DNA from: Collinsella sp. TM09-10AT
GTDB taxonomy: Bacteria > Actinomycetota > Coriobacteriia > Coriobacteriales > Coriobacteriaceae
Length of the DNA: 6,438 bases
Assembly (NCBI RefSeq): GCF_003436275.1
Contig: NZ_QSOP01000015.1
Span: 1 to 6,438 of the forward strand
Reading direction: 5' to 3'
Part shown: positions 1 through 6,389 of the stretch, piece by piece
Position numbering within the stretch: position 1 is the stretch's first letter
How the letters are laid out: each line of letters begins with the position of its first letter
Program-made: the position numbers and the translations under genes
The notes under the pieces: generated by a model
Databases searched by the model: none
What the model was told of the DNA's origin: nothing
The model's input: the letters and a program-made list of their open reading frames with translations, nothing else

Positions 1-23
1 CCGTGGGTTATACCCTAAGAGCA

Positions 24-46
24 AACCACCCTTTTTAAGGGTGGTT
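24..46. terminator. Perfect 10-bp stem-loop, possible terminator of an upstream gene
   Basis: AACCACCCTT (24-33) and AAGGGTGGTT (37-46) are exact reverse complements around a TTT loop. Neither strand has a clean T-run after the stem, so it is a weak intrinsic terminator at best. It sits at the window edge, so it may end a gene that lies to the left, or insulate the opp leader. A smaller GGGT-TAT-ACCC hairpin lies just before it (5-15). Confidence 0.4.
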
Positions 47-138
47 CTGATTTACAGACTTGTAACAGAGCCAAAATATCCCCACATACTTCGCCCAACT
101 AAAGAAATTCTCGACCGTTAACCGGAATCAGCGCCAAA

Positions 139-191
139 TTGTGCATAAAATGCGCTACTGTATTGCAAAACGTTGGCCCGCATTGCATAAC
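139..191 (+). promoter_or_regulatory. Candidate opp promoter region
   Basis: Two weak sigma-70-like possibilities are visible. One is TTGCAA (163-168) with CATAAC (186-191) at 17-bp spacing, each matching 4 of 6 consensus bases. The other is a TAAAAT -10-like hexamer (146-151, 5 of 6) without a convincing -35. The motif TGCATAA occurs at 142-148 and 184-190, starts 42 bp apart, and could be an operator pair. No transcription start can be fixed from sequence, so this marks the likely zone only. Confidence 0.25.
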
Positions 192-275
192 CAGCCATAA
201 CAGCGGACCGCGTTTGAATGGTTCGATTGGGCTGTCTCGACGTTGCCCGGCCGAATTCACTTTGTCCTATCTCAT

Positions 276-282
276 AAGGAGG
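276..282 (+). promoter_or_regulatory. Strong ribosome binding site that sets the oppA start
   Basis: AAGGAGG (276-282) is a near-ideal Shine-Dalgarno sequence. It lies 5 bases before the ATG at 288. An ATG at 283 directly abuts it and is in another frame, and an in-frame ATG at 243 has no such site, so 288 is the supported start. Confidence 0.85.
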
Positions 283-287
283 ATGGC

Positions 288-1964
288 ATGGCTGATTCTA
301 TGTTCCACCAGCCCGTTATGGGTCGTCGCGCCTTTGTTGGCGGCACCCTCGCTGCGAGCTCCATGGCTTTTCTTGCCGCATGCGGCAAGAAGGGCGGCGA
401 CGCTTCCGGTTCTGAGTCCGGTTCGACGCTGAACTTCTACATCAACAACCCGGTCTGCATCGACCCCTACAACGTCCAGGAGGATCAGGGCACTCAGGTC
501 GAGTACCAGCTCTTCGACGCTCTGACGGAGTACGATAACGAGAAGGGCGAGATCGTTCCGCTGGCTTGCGAGTCCTTTGAGGCTAACGACGACGCCACCG
601 AGTTCACCTTCAAGATCAAGAAGGCCAAGTTCCATAACGGTGACGACGTTACCTCCAAGTCCTTCAAGCTCGGTTGGGAGCGCCTGGTCAACACCAAGTC
701 GGCCATCGCTACCGAGTATGGTCCTTCCGAGGTCTCCTATCACCTTTCCATGGTCGAGGGCTATGACGATCTGGTTGCCGGTAAGGCTACCGAGCTGACC
801 GGTGTCACCTGCCCGGATGACGAGACCCTCGTCGTCAAGCTGACTTCTGCCTACGCCGACTTCCCCTTCGTCGCCTCTCACCCGGCTCTGTCCCCGGTTC
901 CCGAGTGCGCCGAGACCGATGTCAAGAGCTTCTATCTTGCCCCGGTCGGCAACGGCCCGTTCATGATGGACGGTAAGTGGGAGGATGGTCAGGAGATCAA
1001 CCTCAAGAAGTTCGACGATTATTATGGCGACAAGGCCAAGATCGACGCCATCCACTTCCAGGTCATCAAGGACGTGGAGACCGCTTACAAGGAGTTCCAG
1101 GCCGGTAACCTTGATGTCTGCGACGTTCCCGTTGCTCAGATCGACGCCGCCAAGAAGGACCGCGGCGAGTCCAAGGATGGCTACACCATGAGTGATGGTG
1201 CGCGCATGCTGCTCGGTTCCGAGCCTTCCACGTACTATCTGACGTGCAACACCACGGCCGAGCCGTTCAACAACGCTGACCTGCGTAGGGGCATCTCCCT
1301 GGCTATCAACCGTGAGGCCATCTGCAAGACCATCTTCAAGGGCACCCGTACCCCCGCTGACGGCATCGTTCCTCCGGGAATCGCCGGCTACAAGGAGGGC
1401 GCATGGGAGTTCTGCGCCTACGACGTCGACAAGGCTAACGAGTACCTCGACAAGGTCGCTCCCGCTGGCGCTAACGGCGATCGTGGCATCAATGTGACCC
1501 TGTCCTACAACCAGGACGGCGGCCACAAGGAGATCATGGAGTCCATCATCGGCGACCTCGCCAAGGTGGGCGTCACCGCCGTCTCCGATACCCCTGAGTG
1601 GTCTGCCCTGCTCGAGCAGTATCAGAACTTCAACTATCAGTTCGGCCGTCTGGGCTGGATCGCCGATTACCCGATCATGGACAACTTCCTGTATCCGCTG
1701 TTCCACTCCGACTCCCTGGGTGGCGACAACCGCTCCGGTTACAGCAACCCCGACTTTGACGCCAAGGTTGACGAGGCCCGTGCCACGGTTGACGACGACG
1801 AGCGTATCGCCAAGATGCAGGAGGCCGACGCCATGGTCGCCGCCGACTGCCCGGTCATCCCGGTGATGTTCTACACGCACACCATCGCTGGCTCCGACCG
1901 CGTCAAGTACCTCTACGTTGATCCGCAGAAGCACGCCGATCTGGGTACCGCTGAGCTCGCCTAA
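288..1964 (+). CDS. oppA: Peptide ABC transporter substrate-binding lipoprotein, OppA/DppA-like (SBP family 5)
   Basis: This 558-residue protein is the extracellular peptide receptor of the importer. The N-terminus is a lipoprotein signal: GRRAFVGG (12-19), a short hydrophobic stretch, then lipobox LAAC with the lipidated cysteine at 32, followed by a flexible Gly/Ser-rich linker (about 33-47). The RRxF pair at 13-16 resembles a twin-arginine signal. Family 5 hallmarks follow: a GNGPF segment (221-225), DLRRGISLAINRE (331-343), and an aromatic GWIADYP stretch near the C-terminus (456-462). Length fits the family. The upstream in-frame extension to 243 is rejected because the Shine-Dalgarno site lies inside it. 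Lysine codons I read are AAG, suggesting high expression. Besides Cys32 the mature part has nine cysteines, many for an exported protein. First gene of the operon, separated from oppB by three stem-loops. Family is secure; whether it prefers di- or oligopeptides is not, so the symbol is by context. Confidence 0.9.
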   Translation: MADSMFHQPVMGRRAFVGGTLAASSMAFLAACGKKGGDASGSESGSTLNFYINNPVCIDPYNVQEDQGTQVEYQLFDALTEYDNEKGEIVPLACESFEANDDATEFTFKIKKAKFHNGDDVTSKSFKLGWERLVNTKSAIATEYGPSEVSYHLSMVEGYDDLVAGKATELTGVTCPDDETLVVKLTSAYADFPFVASHPALSPVPECAETDVKSFYLAPVGNGPFMMDGKWEDGQEINLKKFDDYYGDKAKIDAIHFQVIKDVETAYKEFQAGNLDVCDVPVAQIDAAKKDRGESKDGYTMSDGARMLLGSEPSTYYLTCNTTAEPFNNADLRRGISLAINREAICKTIFKGTRTPADGIVPPGIAGYKEGAWEFCAYDVDKANEYLDKVAPAGANGDRGINVTLSYNQDGGHKEIMESIIGDLAKVGVTAVSDTPEWSALLEQYQNFNYQFGRLGWIADYPIMDNFLYPLFHSDSLGGDNRSGYSNPDFDAKVDEARATVDDDERIAKMQEADAMVAADCPVIPVMFYTHTIAGSDRVKYLYVDPQKHADLGTAELA

Positions 1965-1978
1965 GAGTTTGCAGCTTC

Positions 1979-2010
1979 CGTGAGGGTCAAGTATTTACGT
2001 AGACCTCATG
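1979..2010 (+). other. Stem-loop 1 in the oppA-oppB gap
   Basis: CGTGAGGGTC (1979-1988) pairs with GACCTCATG (2002-2010) over nine pairs with one bulged G and one G-U pair, leaving a 13-base loop. It begins 14 bases after the oppA stop codon. It could protect the 3' end of an oppA-only transcript. Confidence 0.35.
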
Positions 2011-2019
2011 GGAAACATA

Positions 2020-2046
2020 CAGTTCCCCCTAACCTGGGGTAAACTG
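2020..2046 (+). other. Stem-loop 2 in the oppA-oppB gap
   Basis: CAGTT (2020-2024) pairs with AACTG (2042-2046), and CCCC (2026-2029) pairs with GGGG (2036-2039), with small bulges between the two stems. No T-run follows. It is the middle of three consecutive hairpins. Confidence 0.35.
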
Positions 2047-2060
2047 GCTGATGGTAATTT

Positions 2061-2090
2061 TGGGATGCCGGTCTGGCGATCGGCATCCCA
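2061..2090 (+). terminator. Intercistronic stem-loop, likely partial terminator or mRNA end protector
   Basis: TGGGATGCCG (2061-2070) and CGGCATCCCA (2081-2090) form a perfect GC-rich 10-bp stem with a 10-base loop. It is followed by TTTAGGTTAA, a poor T-tract, so read-through into oppB is expected. Attenuating hairpins after the binding-protein gene are common in ABC importer operons, where they keep the receptor in excess over the membrane parts; that role here is inference. Confidence 0.5.
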
Positions 2091-2101
2091 TTTAGGTTAA
2101 T

Positions 2102-2116
2102 CCCTAGATAGGGGAG
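2102..2116 (+). promoter_or_regulatory. oppB ribosome binding site inside a small inverted repeat
   Basis: The Shine-Dalgarno sequence AGGGGAG (2110-2116) lies 4 bases before the ATG at 2121. Its first part is the right arm of CCCTA-GA-TAGGG (2102-2113), so it could be partly hidden by a 4-bp hairpin. Short spacing and the hairpin suggest weaker translation than oppA. Confidence 0.5.
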
Positions 2117-2120
2117 TGGT

Positions 2121-3158
2121 ATGGGTAAGTACATCGTTAAACGTGTGCTTCAGTTCATCCCGGTGTTTTTGGGCGTCACGCTGATTCTGTTCGCCCTCCA
2201 GAATATCGTGCCGGGAGATCCGATCAAGCTGATCGGTGGAGACAAGGCTCTGTCCCCCGAGGTAGAGCTTCAGCTTCGCGTACGCTATCACCTGGTCCAG
2301 ACGGACGAGGACGGTAACGCGATCCTTGACGAGAACGGCGATCCCGTTCAGACGTCGCTTGTAGACCGTTATCTGTATTACATGAACGGTCTGCTTCATG
2401 GCGATCTGGGTAATTCGTACCAGCGCAAGCTGCCGGTTACGGAAATCTTTGCCCAGAAGTATCCGTATACGGTCAAACTCGCCGCGTGCGCCATCGTGCT
2501 CGAGGCGATCATGGGTATCGGTGCGGGTATCATTTCGGCGGTAAAGCGTTATTCCTTCTGGGATATTTTGGTAACGCTGACCACGTCGATCCTCGTTGCC
2601 GTTCCCGCCTTCTGGCTCGGCATGCTGCTGCAGCTTTTCTTCGGCGTCATCCTTAAGGACCTCACCGGCGGCGCATTCTCCATGCCGATTTCGGGTGCCG
2701 GCGGTTCCAGCTCTCAGTATCAGGATTGGATGCACTATGTGCTTCCGACCATTACGCTGGCTTCGGTTTCGACCGCTTATGCTGCCCGCATTATGCGTTC
2801 GCAGCTGCTTGACGTCATGAACCAAGATTACATCCGTACGGCAAAGGCCAAGGGTCTCTCCAATCGCGCGATCATCATCAAGCATGCGCTTAAGAATGCA
2901 CTCATCCCCGTCGTTACCTATATTGGTGTCGACTTTGGCGGCATGCTTTCGGGTGCCATCCTGACCGAAACGGTCTTTAACTGGCCCGGTATCGGCTATG
3001 AGGTCTATCGCGCCATTAGCATGCGTGACTGGCCCATCGTTATGGGCGGCGTTACGCTCATCGTCGTCGTCGTCATGGTGATCAACCTGCTCGTCGACAT
3101 TAGCTATGCATTCCTCGACCCGCGCATCCGCCTTGGCGGTCCGTCGGATAAGGCCTAA
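2121..3158 (+). CDS. oppB: Peptide ABC transporter permease, OppB/DppB-like
   Basis: This 345-residue integral membrane protein is one half of the transport channel. The N-terminal helix (about 9-30) ends in the family signature NIVPGDP (28-34). Further hydrophobic segments lie near 120-141, 148-176, 205-223, 264-288 and 307-333, matching the six-helix plan of this family. The EAA loop that docks on the ATPases is DYIRTAKAKGLSNRA (236-250), with the conserved glycine at 245. Between helix 1 and helix 2 an acidic DEDGNAILDENGD stretch (62-74) extends the external loop, an insertion compared with the short loop usual at this place. The C-terminus ends with the typical LDPRIR (332-337). The stop overlaps the oppC ribosome binding site, so oppB and oppC are one transcription unit. 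The alternative reading, a nickel or dipeptide permease, cannot be excluded from sequence. Confidence 0.93.
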   Translation: MGKYIVKRVLQFIPVFLGVTLILFALQNIVPGDPIKLIGGDKALSPEVELQLRVRYHLVQTDEDGNAILDENGDPVQTSLVDRYLYYMNGLLHGDLGNSYQRKLPVTEIFAQKYPYTVKLAACAIVLEAIMGIGAGIISAVKRYSFWDILVTLTTSILVAVPAFWLGMLLQLFFGVILKDLTGGAFSMPISGAGGSSSQYQDWMHYVLPTITLASVSTAYAARIMRSQLLDVMNQDYIRTAKAKGLSNRAIIIKHALKNALIPVVTYIGVDFGGMLSGAILTETVFNWPGIGYEVYRAISMRDWPIVMGGVTLIVVVVMVINLLVDISYAFLDPRIRLGGPSDKA

Positions 3159-3164
3159 GGGAGG
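3157..3164 (+). promoter_or_regulatory. oppC ribosome binding site overlapping the oppB stop
   Basis: AAGGGAGG (3157-3164) starts within the oppB TAA (3156-3158) and lies 8 bases before the oppC ATG at 3173. Such overlap favours coupled translation of the two permease subunits. Confidence 0.8.
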
Positions 3165-3172
3165 TACGTCTC

Positions 3173-4108
3173 ATGCAGGAAACTGATTCTCAGTCTCAGG
3201 AGCAGGCTACCGCCACCAAGGCCGCATCTGCTCCCGCCAAGTCCCGCACGCTGTGGGGCGACGCTTTTAAGCGTCTTCGCAAGAACAAGCTCGCCGTTAT
3301 CGGTGTCTGCTGGATCATCGTCGTCGTTTTGGTTGCCCTGACCGCAGATCTGTGGGCTAAGCCCTGGCTCGGTTCGCCGACGGCTTCCGACTCGACCACC
3401 ATGGCCGAGACGTCGCTGCTGGCTCCGTGTGCCGAGCACCCGTTTGGCACCGACGCCCTTGGCCGCGACATTCTCGTTCGTGTTATCTACGGTGCACGTG
3501 TTTCGCTTTCCGTCGGTATTATGGCCACCGCCATCTCCACGGTGATCGGTCTGGTCATGGGCGCCCTTGCCGGTTTCTATGGCGGCATCTGGGATACGAT
3601 TATCATGCGCTGCGCGGACATCTTCCTGGCGTTCCCGTACGTGCTGTTCGTCGTCGCCATGATCGCCGTTATCGGCCGTGGCCTTCAGAACGTCTTTATC
3701 GCCATCGGTATTCTCGGCTGGCCTTCGATTGCGCGCGTCTTTAGATCCGCGATCCTCACGGTCAAAGAGAACGACTATGTTGACGCCGCCCGTGCCATGG
3801 GTGCATCCGATGCCCGTATCGTTATGCGCCATATCTTCCCGAACTCCGTTGCTTCCATCGTGGTCTACGCGACCATGAACATCGGCGGCGCTATTCTGAC
3901 CGAGTCCGCTCTGTCCTTCCTCGGCATGGGCGTTATTCCGCCTACGCCTTCGTGGGGCTCCATGATTCAGGACGGTCAGCAGTATCTTCTGACTGCTCCC
4001 TGGATGATGATCATGCCCGGTCTGGCAATTCTCTCGACGGTGCTCGCCTTCACCCTGCTGGGTGACGGTTTGCGCGACGCCCTCGACGTCAAGATGAAGG
4101 ACGCATAA
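3173..4108 (+). CDS. oppC: Peptide ABC transporter permease, OppC/DppC-like
   Basis: This 311-residue membrane protein is the second half of the channel and pairs with OppB. A polar, low-complexity cytoplasmic tail rich in Gln, Ala, Ser and Thr (about 1-25) precedes the OppC-type N-terminal motif around KRLRKNKLAVIG (33-44) and the first helix (about 41-60). The external segment carries the family motif HPFGTDALGRDIL (89-101). More helices lie near 110-135, 148-168, 170-190, 228-252 and 277-297. The EAA loop is DYVDAARAMGASDARI (201-216), with the conserved glycine at 210. Start at 3173 is fixed by its ribosome binding site. The gene ends 2 bases before oppD, whose ribosome binding site lies within its last codons. 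Length and motifs are normal, nothing is broken. Confidence 0.94.
   Translation: MQETDSQSQEQATATKAASAPAKSRTLWGDAFKRLRKNKLAVIGVCWIIVVVLVALTADLWAKPWLGSPTASDSTTMAETSLLAPCAEHPFGTDALGRDILVRVIYGARVSLSVGIMATAISTVIGLVMGALAGFYGGIWDTIIMRCADIFLAFPYVLFVVAMIAVIGRGLQNVFIAIGILGWPSIARVFRSAILTVKENDYVDAARAMGASDARIVMRHIFPNSVASIVVYATMNIGGAILTESALSFLGMGVIPPTPSWGSMIQDGQQYLLTAPWMMIMPGLAILSTVLAFTLLGDGLRDALDVKMKDA
4096..4101 (+). promoter_or_regulatory. oppD ribosome binding site inside the oppC end
   Basis: GAAGGA (4096-4101) lies within the last codons of oppC, 9 bases before the oppD ATG at 4111. The AAGG touching the ATG is too close to act, so this upstream one is preferred. Confidence 0.6.
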
Positions 4109-4110
4109 GG

Positions 4111-5202
4111 ATGAAGAAGAACAAGAACTATGTGGACCTGAAGGACCAGCCGGTTCCCGAGGGCCAGCATCTGCTCGAGGTCGATGACCTTAAGATGTAT
4201 TTCCACACCGAAGATGGCGTTGTTCGCGCTGTCGACGGTGTCTCCTACACGCTCGATCGTGGCGAGACCCTCGGTGTCGTCGGTGAGTCCGGCTCCGGTA
4301 AGTCCGTGACCGCCATGACCATCATGGGTCTTATCTCGATGCCTCCGGGAAAGATTGAGGGCGGCGACGTTCGCTATCGCGGTCGTTCTATCCTCGAGAT
4401 GACCGAGGAAGAGATGCAGCACATTCGCGGTAACGATATCGCGATGATCTTCCAGGATCCTATGACCTCCTTGAACCCGGTCTATAAGATCGGCAAGCAG
4501 GTGGGCGAGGGCCTTCGTCTGCACCGTGGCTACTCCAAGCAGGAGGCGCTCAAGCGCGCCACCGAGCTTTTGGACCTCGTGGGTATCCCCGAGCCCGAGA
4601 AGCGCGTCAATGAGTATCCGCACCAGTTCTCCGGCGGTATGCGTCAGCGCGTCATGATCGCTATGGCTCTTGCCTGCGATCCCGATATCCTGATTGCCGA
4701 CGAGCCCACGACGGCTCTGGATGTTACCATTCAGGCTCAGATTATCGAGCTCATGCAGGAGATGCAGGAGAAGAACGGCAACGCCATTATTATGATTACC
4801 CATGACCTGGGCGTCGTCGCCGATATGGCCGATAAGATTATGGTTATGTACGCCGGCCGTCCCGTCGAGTTCGGTACTGCTGAGGAAATCTTCTACGAGA
4901 GCCGCCATCCCTACACCTGGGGTCTTATTCGCTCCATCCCGGAGCAGGCCATCGATGAGAAGAAGCCGCTGACGCCGATTCACGGCAACCCGCCTTCGCT
5001 CATGAACCTGCCCGAGGGCTGCGTCTTCTCTCCTCGCTGCCCCTATGCGACGGACAAGTGCCGCAAGCAGCGCCCCGAGCGCGTTGTCACCGAGTCCGGC
5101 CACTATTCTGCGTGCCATTATTCCGGTGACCCCGAGTTCCTCAAGAACGCCCCTGAGACGTCCCGCACGCGCAAGGATTCCAAGAAGGGAGGCGAGGCGT
5201 AA
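4111..5202 (+). CDS. oppD: Peptide ABC transporter ATPase, OppD/DppD-like
   Basis: This 363-residue cytoplasmic ATPase powers the importer together with OppF. All nucleotide-binding motifs are intact: Walker A GESGSGKS (58-65), Q-loop Gln115 in FQDP, signature FSGGMRQR (173-180), Walker B ILIADEP with catalytic Glu198, D-loop around ALD (202-204), and switch His231. The C-terminal oligopeptide-transporter domain begins with the HPYT motif (266-269). It contains four cysteines, C304, C310, C317 and C335, spaced x5, x6, x17. Cysteines in this domain have been reported to hold a [4Fe-4S] cluster in structures of related peptide importers; assignment here is by pattern. The last 15 or so residues are a basic, charged tail. 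The SGGM variant of the signature and the order before oppF support D rather than F. The stop is followed at once by the oppF start. Confidence 0.94.
   Translation: MKKNKNYVDLKDQPVPEGQHLLEVDDLKMYFHTEDGVVRAVDGVSYTLDRGETLGVVGESGSGKSVTAMTIMGLISMPPGKIEGGDVRYRGRSILEMTEEEMQHIRGNDIAMIFQDPMTSLNPVYKIGKQVGEGLRLHRGYSKQEALKRATELLDLVGIPEPEKRVNEYPHQFSGGMRQRVMIAMALACDPDILIADEPTTALDVTIQAQIIELMQEMQEKNGNAIIMITHDLGVVADMADKIMVMYAGRPVEFGTAEEIFYESRHPYTWGLIRSIPEQAIDEKKPLTPIHGNPPSLMNLPEGCVFSPRCPYATDKCRKQRPERVVTESGHYSACHYSGDPEFLKNAPETSRTRKDSKKGGEA
5185..5192 (+). promoter_or_regulatory. oppF ribosome binding site inside the oppD end
   Basis: AAGGGAGG (5185-5192) lies in the last codons of oppD, 10 bases before the oppF ATG at 5203. 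The junction reads TAAATG, with no spacer between stop and start, so translational coupling is likely. Confidence 0.8.
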
Positions 5203-6231
5203 ATGACAGACAATAACGAGCGCACTCCGCTGCTGAAGGTCGAGCATCTTTCTAAGGAGTTCCCCGCAGAGTCCGGCATGTTCGCCAAGCGTTTTTCCAA
5301 GCGCGTCGTCTCTGCTGTGAATGACATTTCGTTCGAGATTTATCCGGGCGAGACCTTTGGCCTGGTCGGCGAGTCTGGTTGCGGTAAGTCCACCACGGGC
5401 CGCACCATCATGCGCCTGACCAAGCCGACGGCAGGTAAGGTGTTCTTCCAGGGCAAAGACGTTGCCGAGATGAGCAAGCATGAGATCAAGGACATGCGTC
5501 GTGAGATGCAGTTCATCTTCCAGGACCCCTATGCTTCGCTCAATCCTCGTATGACCATCGGCGAGATCGTCTCCGAGCCCATGACTATTCATGGCGTGGG
5601 CACCAAGGAGGAGCGCATTGAGCGTGTCCGTGAGCTGCTGGACGTCGTCGGCCTCAACCCCGAGCACATCAACCGCTATCCGCACGAGTTCTCGGGCGGT
5701 CAGCGTCAGCGTGTCGGCATCGCCCGTGCGTTCGCTCTGAAGCCCAAGCTGATCATCTGCGACGAGCCCGTTTCCGCTCTGGATGTTTCCATTCAGGCCC
5801 AGGTTCTGAACCTGCTCAAGGAACTTCAGGACAAGTTCGGTACGGCCTATCTCTTCATTGCCCACGACCTGTCCGTCGTGCAGCACATCTCCGATCGCGT
5901 TGCCGTTATGTATCTGGGTAAGATGGTCGAGGTTTCGGACTGGAAGACGCTCTATAGCGAGCCTCACCATCCGTACACGCAGTCGCTGCTATCTGCCGTG
6001 CCGGTTCCCGATCCGGATATTCAGAAGACCCGCAAGCGCATCATCCTCGCCGGCGATCCGCCGTCGCCGCTGGATCCACCGACCGGCTGCCGTTTCCACA
6101 CGCGCTGCCCGATCGCGCAGGGCATCTGCTCCGAGAAGCTTCCTGAGTTTAAGGAAGTTGCCCCGGGCCACTGCTGCGCGTGTCACTTCGCCGAGCCGTT
6201 CCCGATCAAGGAATCGCACATCGACCTGTAG
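5203..6231 (+). CDS. oppF: Peptide ABC transporter ATPase, OppF/DppF-like
   Basis: This 342-residue cytoplasmic ATPase is the partner of OppD. Motifs are complete: Walker A GESGCGKS (57-64), Q-loop Gln107 in FQDP, signature FSGGQRQR (163-170), Walker B LIICDEP with Glu188, D-loop region SALD (191-194), and His221. The GESGCGKS form of Walker A and the SGGQ signature are typical of OppF rather than OppD. The C-terminal domain starts at HPYT (256-259) and has cysteines at 296, 302, 309, 324, 325 and 327. C296, C302, C309 and C327 have exactly the x5, x6, x17 spacing seen in OppD, so both ATPases may carry an iron-sulfur site. The extra CC at 324-325 sits just before the last ligand. It is the last gene of the operon; 16 bases after its stop a large inverted repeat begins. 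Confidence 0.94.
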   Translation: MTDNNERTPLLKVEHLSKEFPAESGMFAKRFSKRVVSAVNDISFEIYPGETFGLVGESGCGKSTTGRTIMRLTKPTAGKVFFQGKDVAEMSKHEIKDMRREMQFIFQDPYASLNPRMTIGEIVSEPMTIHGVGTKEERIERVRELLDVVGLNPEHINRYPHEFSGGQRQRVGIARAFALKPKLIICDEPVSALDVSIQAQVLNLLKELQDKFGTAYLFIAHDLSVVQHISDRVAVMYLGKMVEVSDWKTLYSEPHHPYTQSLLSAVPVPDPDIQKTRKRIILAGDPPSPLDPPTGCRFHTRCPIAQGICSEKLPEFKEVAPGHCCACHFAEPFPIKESHIDL

Positions 6232-6247
6232 TCGGTTGTTTTCGTCC

Positions 6248-6374
6248 GGGCCCGCCCTGGTGTTACTTTTCAGAACGTCCTCGGACATGCAAGTAACCCC
6301 CGCTGCGCACTTTGTGCGGCGGGGGTTACTTGCGTCCTGCGGAATGTTCTGAAAAGTAACACCAGGGCAGGCCC
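6248..6374. repeat. 127-bp imperfect inverted repeat, probable interspersed palindromic or MITE-like element
   Basis: Two 56-base arms (6248-6303 and 6319-6374) are reverse complements. Outer pairing covers 6248-6252 with 6370-6374, then 23 perfect pairs (6254-6276 with 6346-6368). A symmetric 12+12 unpaired zone follows (6277-6288 and 6334-6345), then 15 perfect pairs (6289-6303 with 6319-6333). The apex adds CGCAC-TTT-GTGCG (6306-6318). No T-run follows, so it is not a canonical intrinsic terminator, though such a stem in the RNA would still stabilise or end the opp message. It has no open frame of its own. Length and symmetry recall non-autonomous palindromic elements; no target-site duplication could be recognised. 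Copy number in the genome is the missing fact. Confidence 0.75.
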
Positions 6375-6389
6375 TGCGGTAACTCGGCA

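Noticed and set aside
140..154. ArgR-type operator at GTGCATAAAATGCGC
   Set aside because: The half-sites are separated by 3 bases rather than the 4 expected for an ARG box, and only one imperfect copy exists.
243..287. Earlier in-frame oppA start at 243
   Set aside because: It would put the strong ribosome binding site inside the gene and add 15 charged and polar residues before the signal peptide.
139..432. Small + strand open frame running into oppA
   Set aside because: It overlaps oppA in another frame and has no ribosome binding site. Its ATG at 283 touches the Shine-Dalgarno sequence and cannot use it.
267..1934. Long open frame on the - strand opposite oppA
   Set aside because: It mirrors oppA codon bias, its protein is a low-complexity Leu/Val/Gly/Asp string without recognisable domains, and oppA is unmistakable on the + strand.
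2097..3832. Two further - strand open frames (2097-2885 and 3155-3832)
   Set aside because: Both are antisense to well-supported permease genes and give charged, domain-free proteins.
3976..5970. 664-codon open frame on the - strand across oppC, oppD and oppF
   Set aside because: It spans three clear + strand genes. Its inner repeats arise because OppD and OppF are homologues, so their antisense translations look alike. It has no family motifs.
6248..6374. Retron or CRISPR-like origin for the palindrome
   Set aside because: No reverse transcriptase or cas gene is in the window, and there is only one palindrome with no spacer-repeat periodicity.
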